DNA of 64,000 bases from Ferrimonas pelagia (GTDB lineage: Bacteria; Pseudomonadota; Gammaproteobacteria; Enterobacterales; Shewanellaceae): positions 124,001 to 188,000 of the forward strand of contig NZ_BAABJZ010000006.1 in the NCBI RefSeq assembly GCF_039543565.1. Direction: 5' to 3'. The notes beneath the pieces are model-generated. The model searched no databases. It had not been told where the DNA came from and saw nothing but the letters and a program-made list of their open reading frames with translations. The stretch's first letter is position 1. Each line of letters begins with the position of its first letter. Positions 27,624 to 36,455 of this stretch are shown here, piece by piece. The position numbers and the translations under genes were made by a program.

Positions 27624-28403
27624 TTAGGAGAAAAACAAAGAGGAATGTAAATCGCGGAGCACTGGCGCTGAATCGTTTCGAGCTACCAGCCAACCGCGCT
27701 TGAGCAATTGCGGCAAGGGGCTGAACAACTCCGGCGTGAGGCTGGCGGGCTGAGGGGGTTTCAGCCAGCGCAACAAGCGTCGCTGCGCCGGTGTGAGCTG
27801 TGCAACGGCGGTGTTGTCCAGTGTTGGCCAGACTGCCCAGCAGCGCCGATCGCCTCGTTCGATGGCGAGCCCTTCGGTTGCACGTCCCTGGCTCAGTGCC
27901 GTGAGCCGAGCGACGATCGCCGCTAAGGGATAGCGTGAGCTGAGCACCGACAGGGCCGGATGCAATCGCCACGGTGGCGGTTCGCTGGGATGTCGCAACC
28001 AGAGATCGCAGCGCTCGTGCGAGGCGGGATCGTAGCGTTCGCTGTGATAGGCCAGATGATGGGCCCATTCCCAACGCAGCAGACTGGGTAGGAAGGGGTA
28101 GTCGGCAAACAGCGCTGGCCCTTGCGGTTGGGCCCGGAGCCAGTGCAGTAGCCCGGCGCCGCTGTGCTCGAGGGCGTGCGGCATGCTCGCCTGATGGCAA
28201 AAGGCCTTGAGCATCGGCCGGAATAGGGGCTTACCCAGCAGCTGTTCGGTCAGCGGGTAGCTGAGGCTGACGGCGCGGCGGCGTATGCCGAGTCGATTGT
28301 TGTGGTAGATGGAAAGTGCGGTCGCCAATGCGGCGGGATCGGCCGAGGGGGCAAAGCCCTGGGCACCGAACTGGCGAAAATGACGCAGGGGATCTGGGTT
28401 CAC
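27624..28403 (-). CDS. bufC: DUF2063 (BufC/HvfC-like) partner protein of the RiPP operon
   Basis: GTG 28403 overlaps the TGA of the DUF692 gene (GTGA), so translation is coupled; a longer frame to 28502 is open but unlikely. The product is about 259 residues. The N-terminal DUF2063 domain (about 5-95) has ALSIYHNNRLGIRRRAVSLSYPLTEQLLG, the hallmark of the DNA-binding-like partner of MNIO enzymes. In characterised bufferin and related systems this protein helps present the precursor to the DUF692 oxidase. The C-terminal half is a less conserved helix-rich region. Confidence 0.85.
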   Translation of the reverse strand: MNPDPLRHFRQFGAQGFAPSADPAALATALSIYHNNRLGIRRRAVSLSYPLTEQLLGKPLFRPMLKAFCHQASMPHALEHSGAGLLHWLRAQPQGPALFADYPFLPSLLRWEWAHHLAYHSERYDPASHERCDLWLRHPSEPPPWRLHPALSVLSSRYPLAAIVARLTALSQGRATEGLAIERGDRRCWAVWPTLDNTAVAQLTPAQRRLLRWLKPPQPASLTPELFSPLPQLLKRGWLVARNDSAPVLRDLHSSLFFS

Positions 28404-29239
28404 GATGTCGTTCCGTCCAGTACAGGCGCGGCCTGAAGGTAAGCTTGGGCGAGCTGCGCCTGCTCTATCAGGGTTGGCAGTGGCGGGAGTTGGTTGTCCC
28501 ACTCGATGATGGTGGGACGGGGGCCGATCTGGGTGATGGCATATTCATACAACTGCCAGACTTCGGGGCAGATCGCGGCGCTGTGGCTGTCTACCAATAG
28601 GGGCGGCTGGGCGTGGTGCCCCGCCAGGTGATACAGGTCGATGGCCTCCTGCGGATAGTCGGCCAGCATGGCTTGGGGACACAGCCCCAGATTATGGCCG
28701 GTGACATACAGATTGTTGATGTCCATCAGGACACCAATGCCGGTGCGCTGCACTAATTTGGTCATCATGTTCCCTTCGCTCATCTCATCGTCGGCGTAGG
28801 CCAGATAGCGGGAAGGGTTTTCCAGTAACAGTGGGACGGGCAGGGCTTCCTGCACCCGACTCAGATTATCGCACAGGGCCTGGAGGCTATCCGGGTGATA
28901 GCGGATCGGCAGTAGATCGTGAATGAACTCATCGTTTAAGGCACTGAGGCTGAGGTGATCCGTCACATTGAGGGCGCCAAGCTCCTGCGCCATGGTCGCC
29001 ACCTTGCGGGTGTAGTCGGGAGCCGGTGGCTGGGCCGAGCCGAAGGAGAAGCCGACACAGTGCAGCAGGATGGGGTAGTGCTCTGAGAGCTGGCGCAGCC
29101 CGGCGTAATGGGGGCCGCGCAGGGCGAGAAAATTGTCCGCCACCACCTCAATAAAGGGCAGGGGCGGACGCTGCGCCAGCAATTGGGCCAGATGGGTCTC
29201 CCGCAGGCTGATGCTGGCGTGGGGTGGCAATGCGCGCAT
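28400..29239 (-). CDS. bufB: DUF692 multinuclear non-heme iron oxidase (BufB/HvfB-like)
   Basis: ATG 29239 lies just after the stop of the DUF2282 gene (TAA at 29247-29245); the codon at the ORF's earlier Val is GTA and cannot start. The 279-residue TIM-barrel enzyme carries the family's metal-binding segments: LLHCVGFSFGSA, NVTDHLSLS, LLLENPSRY, LMDINNLYVTGHN, YHLAGHH and LVDSHSAA. MNIO enzymes oxidise Cys residues of a partner peptide to oxazolone- or thiooxazole-type heterocycles. It works with the DUF2282 precursor upstream and the DUF2063 protein downstream. Confidence 0.9.
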   Translation of the reverse strand: MRALPPHASISLRETHLAQLLAQRPPLPFIEVVADNFLALRGPHYAGLRQLSEHYPILLHCVGFSFGSAQPPAPDYTRKVATMAQELGALNVTDHLSLSALNDEFIHDLLPIRYHPDSLQALCDNLSRVQEALPVPLLLENPSRYLAYADDEMSEGNMMTKLVQRTGIGVLMDINNLYVTGHNLGLCPQAMLADYPQEAIDLYHLAGHHAQPPLLVDSHSAAICPEVWQLYEYAITQIGPRPTIIEWDNQLPPLPTLIEQAQLAQAYLQAAPVLDGTTS

Positions 29240-29244
29240 CGGCG

Positions 29245-29535
29245 TTACTCGGCCTTGGCGGGCTTCACCTTGGCAACCTTGCCACCGATCTTCTCGCAAG
29301 TGCCTTGCGGTACGTAGACCCACTCGTTCGGATCGTTGTCCATTTCGGCCTGCCCGGCGCAGCCATGGCTGCCATCCAGCGCGCCACAGTCATTCATCCC
29401 CGCTTTGGCGACACCGGCGCATTTCTCCCAGGCCTTGGGCTGATCTGGCACCGCCAAAGCCTGAGTGGCGGCCAGGGTAAAGCTGGCGGCGACGCCGCCG
29501 GCCAGCGTGGTTTTCAGTGCAGTGGAGTGGCTCAT
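29245..29535 (-). CDS. bufA1: DUF2282 bufferin-type RiPP precursor (BufA1-like)
   Basis: This 96-residue peptide has a signal peptide to about residue 28 (TLAATQALA) and a mature part with four Cys (39, 50, 59, 80) in the DUF2282 pattern: WEKCAGVAKAGMNDCG, SHGCAG and WVYVPQGTCEKIGGK. Such exported peptides (bufferins) have Cys converted by the DUF692 oxidase and bind copper in the periplasm, protecting against metal stress. It is the first gene of the three-gene operon, directly before bufB. No DoxX-like gene, a frequent fourth member, is present. The 232-base upstream region probably holds its promoter; no metal-response box was identified. Confidence 0.9.
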   Translation of the reverse strand: MSHSTALKTTLAGGVAASFTLAATQALAVPDQPKAWEKCAGVAKAGMNDCGALDGSHGCAGQAEMDNDPNEWVYVPQGTCEKIGGKVAKVKPAKAE

Positions 29536-29767
29536 CTCTTGTTCCTTTCGGTTGACGGAGTGTCTTCAACATAGAGCGGGATCGGTGGGGTTTGCTTGCG
29601 TTTGTGTTAGACGCGTTTGTTCTTGAATTAAAATCACCGAGAATATGAGTTGGGTTGGCTTCTGCGCCGTTGTTCTTTATCTCGGCAACGTTTTCAACTG
29701 ATAGTGCGCGATCTGTGGCGGTTTTCGGCTACAATGGCGGCCATTATTGAAGATCACCGGGTGAGAC

Positions 29768-30211
29768 ATGAGAGTTTGTGGTGTTGAGTTAAAAGGCGCG
29801 GAAGCCGTGCTGTGTCTGTTGGACTATAAGGTGGAGAGCTTCTACCTGCCGGATTGTCGCCAGCAATCCATGCCGGCACCGAAGATCGGCGAGACGGAAG
29901 CCACCCGTAAGTTCTACTTTGCCTTCCAGAAGCTGATGGAAGATTACAAGGTGGATCACGTGGTGATCATCGAGCGCCACCACAAGGGCAAGTTTGCCGG
30001 CAGCGCGGCCAGCTTTAAGTTGGAAGCCTTGATACAGCTGTGCGAGCAGGATGTGTCCCTGATCAGCCCGGGTACCATTAAAGCGCAGCTCAAGCGTAAC
30101 CCTCCGATGGCGGATTTCGATGCCATGGGGCTGAAGAAGTTCCAGAAGCCAGCGTTTGAAGCGGCGTATGCTTTCCACAATGAGCAGATCTTCGGCCAGC
30201 CTGAAGAGTAA
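29768..30211 (+). CDS. DUF3010 family protein
   Basis: The start ATG 29768 follows GGGTGAG. The 147-residue cytoplasmic protein matches DUF3010: MRVCGVELKG at the N-terminus, a VVIIERHHKGKFAGSAASFKLEALIQL central block and a FHNEQIF ending. The alternation of an N-terminal beta hairpin carrying an acidic residue with a later IIER strand is reminiscent of RNase H-like folds, but this is inference. It is a single gene with its own terminator. Function is unknown. Confidence 0.8.
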   Translation: MRVCGVELKGAEAVLCLLDYKVESFYLPDCRQQSMPAPKIGETEATRKFYFAFQKLMEDYKVDHVVIIERHHKGKFAGSAASFKLEALIQLCEQDVSLISPGTIKAQLKRNPPMADFDAMGLKKFQKPAFEAAYAFHNEQIFGQPEE

Positions 30212-30226
30212 GCGAGTGAAGCAGAG

Positions 30227-30253
30227 AAAGCCGGGCTGATGCCCGGTTTTTTT
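30227..30253 (+). terminator. Intrinsic terminator after the DUF3010 gene
   Basis: Stem CCGGGC / GCCCGG (30231-30246) with a TGAT loop and seven following T. Confidence 0.88.
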
Positions 30254-30368
30254 GTACCTGTGGTTTGCGCTATGGCTCCCTAGCCTTCAAGGCCCTCCGT
30301 CGAACCTGTTGTTTGCTTGGCCGATCCTCTATGTTAAAGGCACACTCCGGTTAAGCGAGCGTGAGCTG

Positions 30369-31583
30369 ATGGAACCTCAGTTGATCACCGTCCCACCTTT
30401 TGTTGCCTTTACTCTGGCTATTCTGCTGCTGTTTGTCGGTAAAAACCTGACGACTCGCTCTGAGCTGTTGCGCCGCTACTCCATTCCGGAGCCGGTGATC
30501 GGCGGTTTTGTCTGCGCCGCTACGGTTGCCATTCTCTATTACGGCTTTGGCCGTCAGGTCGAGTTTGAGCTGCAGGTGCGGGATATCCTGTTGCTCTATT
30601 TCTTTGCTGGGATCGGTCTTAAATCGGACATCAAATCTTTGCTCAATGGCGGTAAGCCGCTGTTTATCCTGTTGGGTTTGGCGTCGGGCTTCATTATTGT
30701 GCAAAACGCCATGGCGATGGGGGTGGCCGGCGCGTTTGGGCTGGATCCGAAAGCGGGGCTGATGTCCGGCTCCATCAGCCTGACCGGCGGGGTGGGGACC
30801 ACGATCGCCTGGGCGCCGCGCTTTGTCTCTGAGCTGGGGATCGCCAATGCCATGGAGCTGGGGATCGCCTCCAATACCATGGGCCTGATCGCTGCGTGCG
30901 TGATCGGCGGACCGATCGCCCGCTATCTGATCCAACGTCATAACATCGAGCCCTCGGATGACCATGAGCTTGATATCGGTGTCAGTCATGGCGATGGCGA
31001 GCAGGGCCAGTTGAGCTACTACGGCTTTCTCTGGGCCTGGCTCTGGCTCAATATCACCCTGATGTTGGGTTATGGCTTAAATGAGGCGTTGGAGGAGGCC
31101 GGAGTGAATCTGCCCACCTTTGTCAGCTGCCTGATGGCGGGGATCGTGATCAGCAATGTCGCTCGGGCGCTGAAGAAGGCCCCGGGCCGCTGGCAGGCGC
31201 AGGGGCAGATGGGACTGGCGTTGATCTCCGATGTTTGTCTGGGCATGTTTCTGACCATGGCGCTGATGGGATTAAAGCTGTGGGAGCTGGAGGGCTTGCT
31301 GGGGTACATCTCGGTGGCGGTGGGCTTGCAGATCACCCTGTCTATCCTATTCACCATTTTGCTGGTCTATCGCTTTATGGGCCGCAACTACGATGCGGTG
31401 GTGATCAGTGCCGGTTTCGGCGGCATTACCCTAGGCTCGACCGCCACAGCCATCGTCAATATGACCGCGGTGGCGCGCCAATACGGCGCCTCGCATCAGG
31501 CTTTTATTATCGTGCCGCTGGTGTGTGGCTTCTTCATCGATATCGTCAATGCCATCGTCATTGGTTTCTTTGTCGGGCTCTAA
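30369..31583 (+). CDS. gltS: Sodium/glutamate symporter
   Basis: The start ATG 30369 (MEPQLITVPPFVAFTLAILLL) is chosen; the frame extends upstream to 30252 through the DUF3010 terminator, which is not plausible coding. The 404-residue carrier has about ten membrane helices arranged as an inverted repeat. It shows the GltS motifs: YSIPEPVIGGFV, GLMSGSISLTGGVGTTIAWAP, AACVIGGPIARYLI, and the second-half GFGGITLGSTATAIVNM with VPLVCGFFIDIVNAIVI. It takes up glutamate with Na+. It is monocistronic; the next 460 bases hold repeat DNA. Confidence 0.92.
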   Translation: MEPQLITVPPFVAFTLAILLLFVGKNLTTRSELLRRYSIPEPVIGGFVCAATVAILYYGFGRQVEFELQVRDILLLYFFAGIGLKSDIKSLLNGGKPLFILLGLASGFIIVQNAMAMGVAGAFGLDPKAGLMSGSISLTGGVGTTIAWAPRFVSELGIANAMELGIASNTMGLIAACVIGGPIARYLIQRHNIEPSDDHELDIGVSHGDGEQGQLSYYGFLWAWLWLNITLMLGYGLNEALEEAGVNLPTFVSCLMAGIVISNVARALKKAPGRWQAQGQMGLALISDVCLGMFLTMALMGLKLWELEGLLGYISVAVGLQITLSILFTILLVYRFMGRNYDAVVISAGFGGITLGSTATAIVNMTAVARQYGASHQAFIIVPLVCGFFIDIVNAIVIGFFVGL

Positions 31584-31639
31584 TGGGCTGCGTCGCAATT
31601 AGCTGCGGCGCATATTATCGCTATTTTTGGTTCGCGAAC

Positions 31640-31930
31640 CCTAGCGCCCGTCGCCTTGTCGCGTTGGCGACAGCAAGCAAAGAGGGCAAGCCCTATCTGC
31701 ACTCTCCCTTTGCCGACCTTCGTCGCTAACCCTCTCTTTCAGGGATAGTTTCTGCGGCACTGGCGTGAGTCGACATCCCTGTCTCCACGCACCACTTCGG
31801 CCATCCTGGCCTGCGACCTTGCCTATATCCCTTTCGTTCGGGCGACTCAAAGTCGGCGTAAAAGCAGGGAACATCAGCTTTACTCGGCAAAATAACCTGA
31901 TGGGCACGTTCAACAGTTAACTCAGACATA
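31640..31930 (+). repeat. Dispersed palindrome-rich intergenic repeat, copy A
   Basis: The non-coding stretch after gltS contains TCGCGTTGGCGACAGCAAGC followed by AAAGAGGGCAAGCCCTATCT and GCACTCTCCC (about 31657-31706). The reverse complement of 41575-41640 contains nearly the same run (TCGCGTTGGCGACGGCAAGC, then AAAGGGGCGAGCCCC and TCTGCACTCCCCC). The two diverge after about 55-60 bases. Short inverted repeats are present in both. No transposase frame is visible; the open frame on the minus strand (31641-31913) is low-complexity and is not called a gene. The whole interval 31584-32047 is otherwise gene-free. Confidence 0.65.
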
Positions 31931-32047
31931 GCCCTTTAGTGTGGCTAAGCCAAACTCAGTGTCGGTTCGGTTTTGCTTGAGCTGCACAGGGGGGCCGGAT
32001 AGCATGGCCCCTTCGATTTTTTACGGTAAGACTGTACCGGCACTTCT

Positions 32048-32467
32048 ATGTCCATCAAGTTCAAACTGGCCATTGCGGCCCTGACCACCCTGTTTCTGTT
32101 GCTGCTGCGTCTGGACGGGATGGATTTTTTTGTGACGCTGATCTGCGGCGGACTGAGCCTTTACTATCTGGCGATGAGCGGCATGGCGATGTTTGATCGC
32201 CAGTGGCAGCAGATCGCCCCAGCCGCCCCCAATGGCAGCGATCGGGTGGCGATGATCGGCATGACCTTGCTTGGTGTCGCCGGTGCTACCGTGGCGGGGA
32301 TGGCCCAGGAGTCTTTGATGGTGGCGGAACTGACGCGATCTGAGTTCATCGCCCGAGGCAGCGTGATGGCGCTGATCTGGAGCTTTACTCTGAGTCGATT
32401 TGCCATCGCTTGGCGCTTGTGGCGGATCGCCCGGATGCAGCGCAGTCGAGCGCAATCCCATCGATAA
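32048..32467 (+). CDS. Hypothetical inner-membrane protein, about four helices
   Basis: I do not recognise the family. The 139-residue protein has hydrophobic segments at about 6-22, 27-46, 67-88 and 104-122, and a basic C-terminal tail (WRIARMQRSRAQSHR), giving a cytoplasmic C-terminus by the positive-inside rule. The start ATG 32048 is the first in frame and suits the membrane start MSIKFKLAIAAL. It is a single gene, ending at its own strong terminator and convergent with the next gene. Confidence 0.7.
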   Translation: MSIKFKLAIAALTTLFLLLLRLDGMDFFVTLICGGLSLYYLAMSGMAMFDRQWQQIAPAAPNGSDRVAMIGMTLLGVAGATVAGMAQESLMVAELTRSEFIARGSVMALIWSFTLSRFAIAWRLWRIARMQRSRAQSHR

Positions 32468-32471
32468 ACTG

Positions 32472-32498
32472 AAAAACGCCTCAAATTGAGGCGTTTTT
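32472..32498. terminator. Bidirectional terminator
   Basis: Symmetric hairpin AAAAACGCCTC / GAGGCGTTTTT with a five-base loop. It lies between convergent genes and has a T-run on both strands. Confidence 0.92.
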
Positions 32499-32514
32499 TG
32501 ATCTGCGACTGGGG

Positions 32515-33153
32515 TTACGACTCGGGGCTCATCAGCTTGGTGAGGGCGCTGGCCCAGCTGCGGAACATACGGCCAAACTCGGCATTATTGGTGGTTCTAT
32601 TGACCTGTCTGGGATAGCCAAAATCCCAGCCCTCTTGCCAATCATTGGCTTGGCCCAGCAGTTTGCGGTTTTCGCTGTGGTACAGACCCAGCTCCAGGGT
32701 CATCTCGCCGACATTATTGACGTATTGCCGCTCGATGTTGGTGCTGTTGAGATCCGGCGCGCGGATATCGAGCTCGGTGATGATCGGCTTCACCAGTAGG
32801 ATCTGCGGTCCGCTGATCTCAGTGCTGACGACCTCATAGCCGTCGTCGATGAATTGTTTGCGCAGGTTGCGTTCGCACACTGAGGCCATATTGTCCCGCT
32901 GTTGCTCGACGTCGCGATCACGCATGCGGCGGGAATTGAGGGCATTGCTGTTTTGATTGCGTTGCCAGTTTTTATGAAAGCTGATGTCACAGGGCAACAG
33001 GGCGATCGCTTGATACTGACTGAGATCCACCCCCGCTTCGAGGCTGAAGTGTTGGAAGCCTGACGGCTCGACTGGGAGCAGCTCGGCCTGGGCAGGGGTG
33101 ACGATGAGCAGTGCGCCGATCGCACCGGTCAATAAACGTGAAGCTCTGAGCAT
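32515..33153 (-). CDS. Exported protein, DUF3313-like
   Basis: This 212-residue protein has a cleavable signal peptide (ALLIVTPAQA, about residues 14-23). The mature part reads FSLEAGVDLSQYQAIALLPCDISFHKNWQ and later KPIITELDIRAPDLNSTN, the strand pattern of DUF3313-type periplasmic proteins, which are usually lipoproteins; no lipobox Cys is present here. Two Cys (about 55 and 93) could pair. Function is unknown. It is a single gene. Confidence 0.6.
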   Translation of the reverse strand: MLRASRLLTGAIGALLIVTPAQAELLPVEPSGFQHFSLEAGVDLSQYQAIALLPCDISFHKNWQRNQNSNALNSRRMRDRDVEQQRDNMASVCERNLRKQFIDDGYEVVSTEISGPQILLVKPIITELDIRAPDLNSTNIERQYVNNVGEMTLELGLYHSENRKLLGQANDWQEGWDFGYPRQVNRTTNNAEFGRMFRSWASALTKLMSPES

Positions 33154-33420
33154 GAGCTATCTCCGCAGCAGTGGGCAGTAAGCTTTATTGTGCCCGCCAT
33201 GGCTGAATATTTCCTGTACACAGTTCAATCTTTTATCAGTGATTGGGCGCCATCGTCGATGGCGGGGCCGTTTAGGCGCACCGCCCGAACGTCCGAAGCG
33301 TTGGCCTGCATTGCATGAGTTCTGATCGAGCTCTCGTCAATTCTGTTTAAAAACCATTAGGGTACTGCATCATTGGTGCCAACCGATGCGTTGGGCGCGT
33401 TGACATATGGGATACAGGTT

Positions 33421-34806
33421 GTGAATAAGAACAATGGGATGGTAGCGCTGGCCTTGGCGATGACGCTGAGCGCCGGGGTACAGGGAGCTGAGCGGCAGTG
33501 GCTGGCGGGGGATCACCATGCTCACACCCACTGGAGTGTGAGCTGGGACAAGAGCACGGATCCTTGGAGTCCGGTCAAGGGCGGTGACAGCCCGCACAGT
33601 TATCTGGACAACGCGCAGGCTGCCAAGCGATATGGACTCGCCTGGTTGGTTAACACCGATCACGGCGGCCCGCAGCACAGCCAGTTACTCGACAAGGAAG
33701 CCTATCCGGAGCTGCTGGCCGCACGCCAGGCGGTCCCCGAGGTGCACCAGTATTTTGGCATCGAGTTGGATGTGCCCGCCGGGGAGCATGCGACTGTGAT
33801 GGTGCCGATCAACGCCGATGAGCGCGAGGTGATGGTGACCTTTCAGCGCGACTTCTCTATCCGGGAAGATCGCAGCCTGACCCGGCAGCGCAATACCGTC
33901 GAGCACCTGCAGGCGGGGATCCGCTATCTGGGCCAGCAGCAGGAAAAGGCATTGATCATCAAAAACCATCCGAGCCGTCAGGCGACGGGGCTCGGGGAGT
34001 GGGCGCGGGTGACCCCGGAAAAGCTGAAGATCTGGCATGAGACCGATCCTGAGGTGTTTGTCGGCATGGTGGCGGCGCCGGGCCACCAGGGTGGCACTGA
34101 CAATCGTGGCAGCTACTACAAGTCGCCGACGCTAAATGGGTTTGATCAGATGACTGCGGTGATCGGTGGCCCATGGGATCACCTGCTCGGCAGTGGCCAA
34201 AAGTTCTGGATCAGCGCTGGCTCCGATTGCCATATCCACGTCAGCGATGAAGGGCGGGACTTCTGGCCGGGTGAGTACACCAAGACCTATGTCTATGCCC
34301 GCAATGAGCCGGCGGACATCATGGATGCCCTGCGCCATGGCCGTAGCTTTATGGTGTTTGGCGATCTGATCAATGGGCTGGATCTGTCCCTGCGCGGTGC
34401 GAATGACGCAACAGCCAGTTTGGGCCAGAGCCTGTCGGTGGGGGATGAGAGCGAGTTGCGCTTGTCGATGCGGATCAGCCTGCCTGAGGGACCGAACTTT
34501 AACGGCGATCGTCCAGAGCTGAAGCGGATCGACATCATTACCGGTGCGATCAGCGAGGCGGCGGTGGCGCAAGCGGATCGCAATAGCACGACTCAGGTGA
34601 GCCAGCGTTTGTACCCACAAGATTGGCAGGTGAAGGACGGCCATATCGAGCTGACGGTGACGCTGCCGCGAGAGCACGGCAATGGTTATGTCCGTTTGCG
34701 CGGTACCAGTGGCGAATACCCTGAGCCTCAGGTCAATGAGCAGGTATTGGACCCTTGGCAGGATCTCTGGTTCTACACCAACCCCATTTTCTGGCAGGGC
34801 AGCTAA
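33421..34806 (+). CDS. Secreted PHP-domain phosphoesterase-like protein
   Basis: GTG 33421 has ACAGG upstream and starts a signal peptide (VALALAMTLSAGVQGAE); an upstream start at 33373 would bury it. The 461-residue protein carries PHP-type metal ligands: GDHHAHTHW (about 30-38), an NTDHGG segment (about 80-85), the acid of FGIELDVPAGEHAT, KNHPSRQ and SAGSDCHIH. PHP enzymes hydrolyse phosphoesters using a metal cluster; secreted versions of this length are usually uncharacterised. A beta-rich C-terminal domain (about 330-461) follows. It is monocistronic, ending at a strong terminator. Confidence 0.8.
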   Translation: MNKNNGMVALALAMTLSAGVQGAERQWLAGDHHAHTHWSVSWDKSTDPWSPVKGGDSPHSYLDNAQAAKRYGLAWLVNTDHGGPQHSQLLDKEAYPELLAARQAVPEVHQYFGIELDVPAGEHATVMVPINADEREVMVTFQRDFSIREDRSLTRQRNTVEHLQAGIRYLGQQQEKALIIKNHPSRQATGLGEWARVTPEKLKIWHETDPEVFVGMVAAPGHQGGTDNRGSYYKSPTLNGFDQMTAVIGGPWDHLLGSGQKFWISAGSDCHIHVSDEGRDFWPGEYTKTYVYARNEPADIMDALRHGRSFMVFGDLINGLDLSLRGANDATASLGQSLSVGDESELRLSMRISLPEGPNFNGDRPELKRIDIITGAISEAAVAQADRNSTTQVSQRLYPQDWQVKDGHIELTVTLPREHGNGYVRLRGTSGEYPEPQVNEQVLDPWQDLWFYTNPIFWQGS

Positions 34807-34824
34807 GCGTCTGCTTGTAAACTC

Positions 34825-34858
34825 AGCCCCAGCGTGCCGAGCACGCTGGGGCTTTTTG
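34825..34858. terminator. Terminator between PHP gene and convergent hypothetical gene
   Basis: Thirteen-base-pair stem AGCCCCAGCGTGC / GCACGCTGGGGCT with a CGA loop and five T. Confidence 0.9.
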
Positions 34859-34860
34859 TT

Positions 34861-35367
34861 TTATACCCAGCTTAAGCCTGGGGCGAGCTGAGCGTGTTGC
34901 GGCTGGCCTTGGTCGTCGAGCCAAGACAGGGCGATGGCGGGTAGGCGCCCCGCCTCGTCATCCACGCTGATGGGCAGATCAATCGATTGGAATTGATTGA
35001 GTTGCTCCATCGGAAAGTGTGCGGCGATGGTCTCTGCGCAGAGCACCGTTTGCCCGGCCGGCAACTCCAGTCGCAGTTGCTTGATCACATGGTGGCCGCA
35101 ATTCCAGATCTTCAGGCTGTACGCGTTATCGGCATGGGCGATGTAACGCGCGGCGACGGCATGGTGCTGCACGGTGAATTTGGCGCTGCGGTTGAAGGGC
35201 AATGGGCTGCTCGGGTTGTTGCTCACTGCGAGTTGAGGCGGTTTGGCTTGAACAGCGGACTGGCCAGGTGCGGCGTCGAGTCGACGCAAGATAAGATGGA
35301 TCTGAACGGTGGCGTAAAGGGCTAAGCCCAGGCTGAGCCAAAGTAGGGGGTCGAAGGACAACGGCAT
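34861..35367 (-). CDS. Hypothetical membrane-anchored protein
   Basis: ATG 35367 follows GAGGTTCCC; an earlier start at 35433 is possible but lacks this site. The 168-residue protein has a single N-terminal helix (about 8-27, DPLLWLSLGLALYATVQIHLIL) and a soluble domain with alternating hydrophobic strands (SAKFTVQHHAVAARYIAH, SLKIWNCGHHVIKQLRLELP), suggestive of a small beta-sandwich. I do not recognise the family. Confidence 0.6.
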   Translation of the reverse strand: MPLSFDPLLWLSLGLALYATVQIHLILRRLDAAPGQSAVQAKPPQLAVSNNPSSPLPFNRSAKFTVQHHAVAARYIAHADNAYSLKIWNCGHHVIKQLRLELPAGQTVLCAETIAAHFPMEQLNQFQSIDLPISVDDEAGRLPAIALSWLDDQGQPQHAQLAPGLSWV

Positions 35368-35735
35368 AGGGAACCTCACTATCGGGCCATGGGCCCTCTC
35401 CTTATGAGCGGCATGGACATGCCGGTACGTCACGCTCTTCCTTGAGTCGTCATTGATGAGCTTACTATCTCATATCTGTGTAGCGTCGGCAGGGCGGCGC
35501 GCCGAACGGGCGCTTTTTTTGTGAAAGCGTGACGATAGCCCTGACTGGGATTCAGGGTGCGATTGGGGCCACGGTTCTTATGCCCAGACTTTGGATGTGC
35601 TGTCAGGGCGGCGCAACCGGGCTGGGCGGGCGGTGTCAGGTTATGGCTCAATGCCGGTTTGCGACTCTGGTTTGAGACGCGGGTTTGATAGACTCGGGCC
35701 AACCGTCTCGCTGTTCCCACGTAAAGGATGACGTT

Positions 35736-36302
35736 ATGTCGCAGCTCGAACTGACTTTGCTGGCCATTGATGCGCTGCACGCGCAAGATCCCACATTGCG
35801 CGATGGCCAACCGGCCGAACTTTTGTATGCCCAGCGCATGACCCGCTGGCTCAAGCGCTTGGCGCCACAGGGCTCGGCCGAGCTGCAGATCGCCGTGCGC
35901 AGCCAGCATTTGTGCCGCTGGTCCATTCCGCGCAGTACCTATCCGATGGGGCGAACTGGCTACCTGCAGTGGCGCACCGAATTGGCCAAGCTGCACGCCG
36001 ACAAGGCGTTAGCGGTAATGGCAGCCCAGGGATTCGATGAGGCGGCGCAACAGCGCACCGCGCGGATCATCCGCAAGCAAGGGATCAAGCGAGACGCGGA
36101 GGTGCAGCTGCTTGAGGATTGCGCCTGCCTGGTGTTCATTGAGCACGACTTTCTGTCCTTTTCCGCCAGGCATGAGGAGGCGAAGCTCATCGCCATCGTG
36201 CAGAAGACCTGGGGCAAGATGTCCGAGCGGGCTCAGCAGCAAGCGCTGCAGTTGGATCTGCCGCCAGAGGCCTTGGCTTTGGTGGCGAAGGCCCTCGCTT
36301 AG
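35736..36302 (+). CDS. DUF4202 family protein
   Basis: ATG 35736 has AAGGATG upstream; the frame is open from 35685. The 188-residue cytoplasmic helical protein matches DUF4202: AIDALHAQDPTL, LLYAQRMTRWLKRLAP, SQHLCRWSIPRSTYPMGRTG, LEDCACLVFIEHDFLSFSA and KTWGKMSERAQQQAL. The His/Asp/Glu arrangement (SQHL, LEDC, FIEHDF) resembles HD-like metal sites, an inference only. Function is unknown; it is a single gene. Confidence 0.85.
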   Translation: MSQLELTLLAIDALHAQDPTLRDGQPAELLYAQRMTRWLKRLAPQGSAELQIAVRSQHLCRWSIPRSTYPMGRTGYLQWRTELAKLHADKALAVMAAQGFDEAAQQRTARIIRKQGIKRDAEVQLLEDCACLVFIEHDFLSFSARHEEAKLIAIVQKTWGKMSERAQQQALQLDLPPEALALVAKALA

Positions 36303-36455
36303 GTTGGGTTGCCACCGGCTATCGCGCTCAGCGAGCCCTGTGCGATCGGCGTCGTGAGGCAGACATACCGCCGTCACTGGTGTGATCGCAGTGTTGAATG
36401 AGGCTGTCAGCGACGAAAAGTGTCTGGATCTCAATTCAAACGGCTGGGTTGGCTA

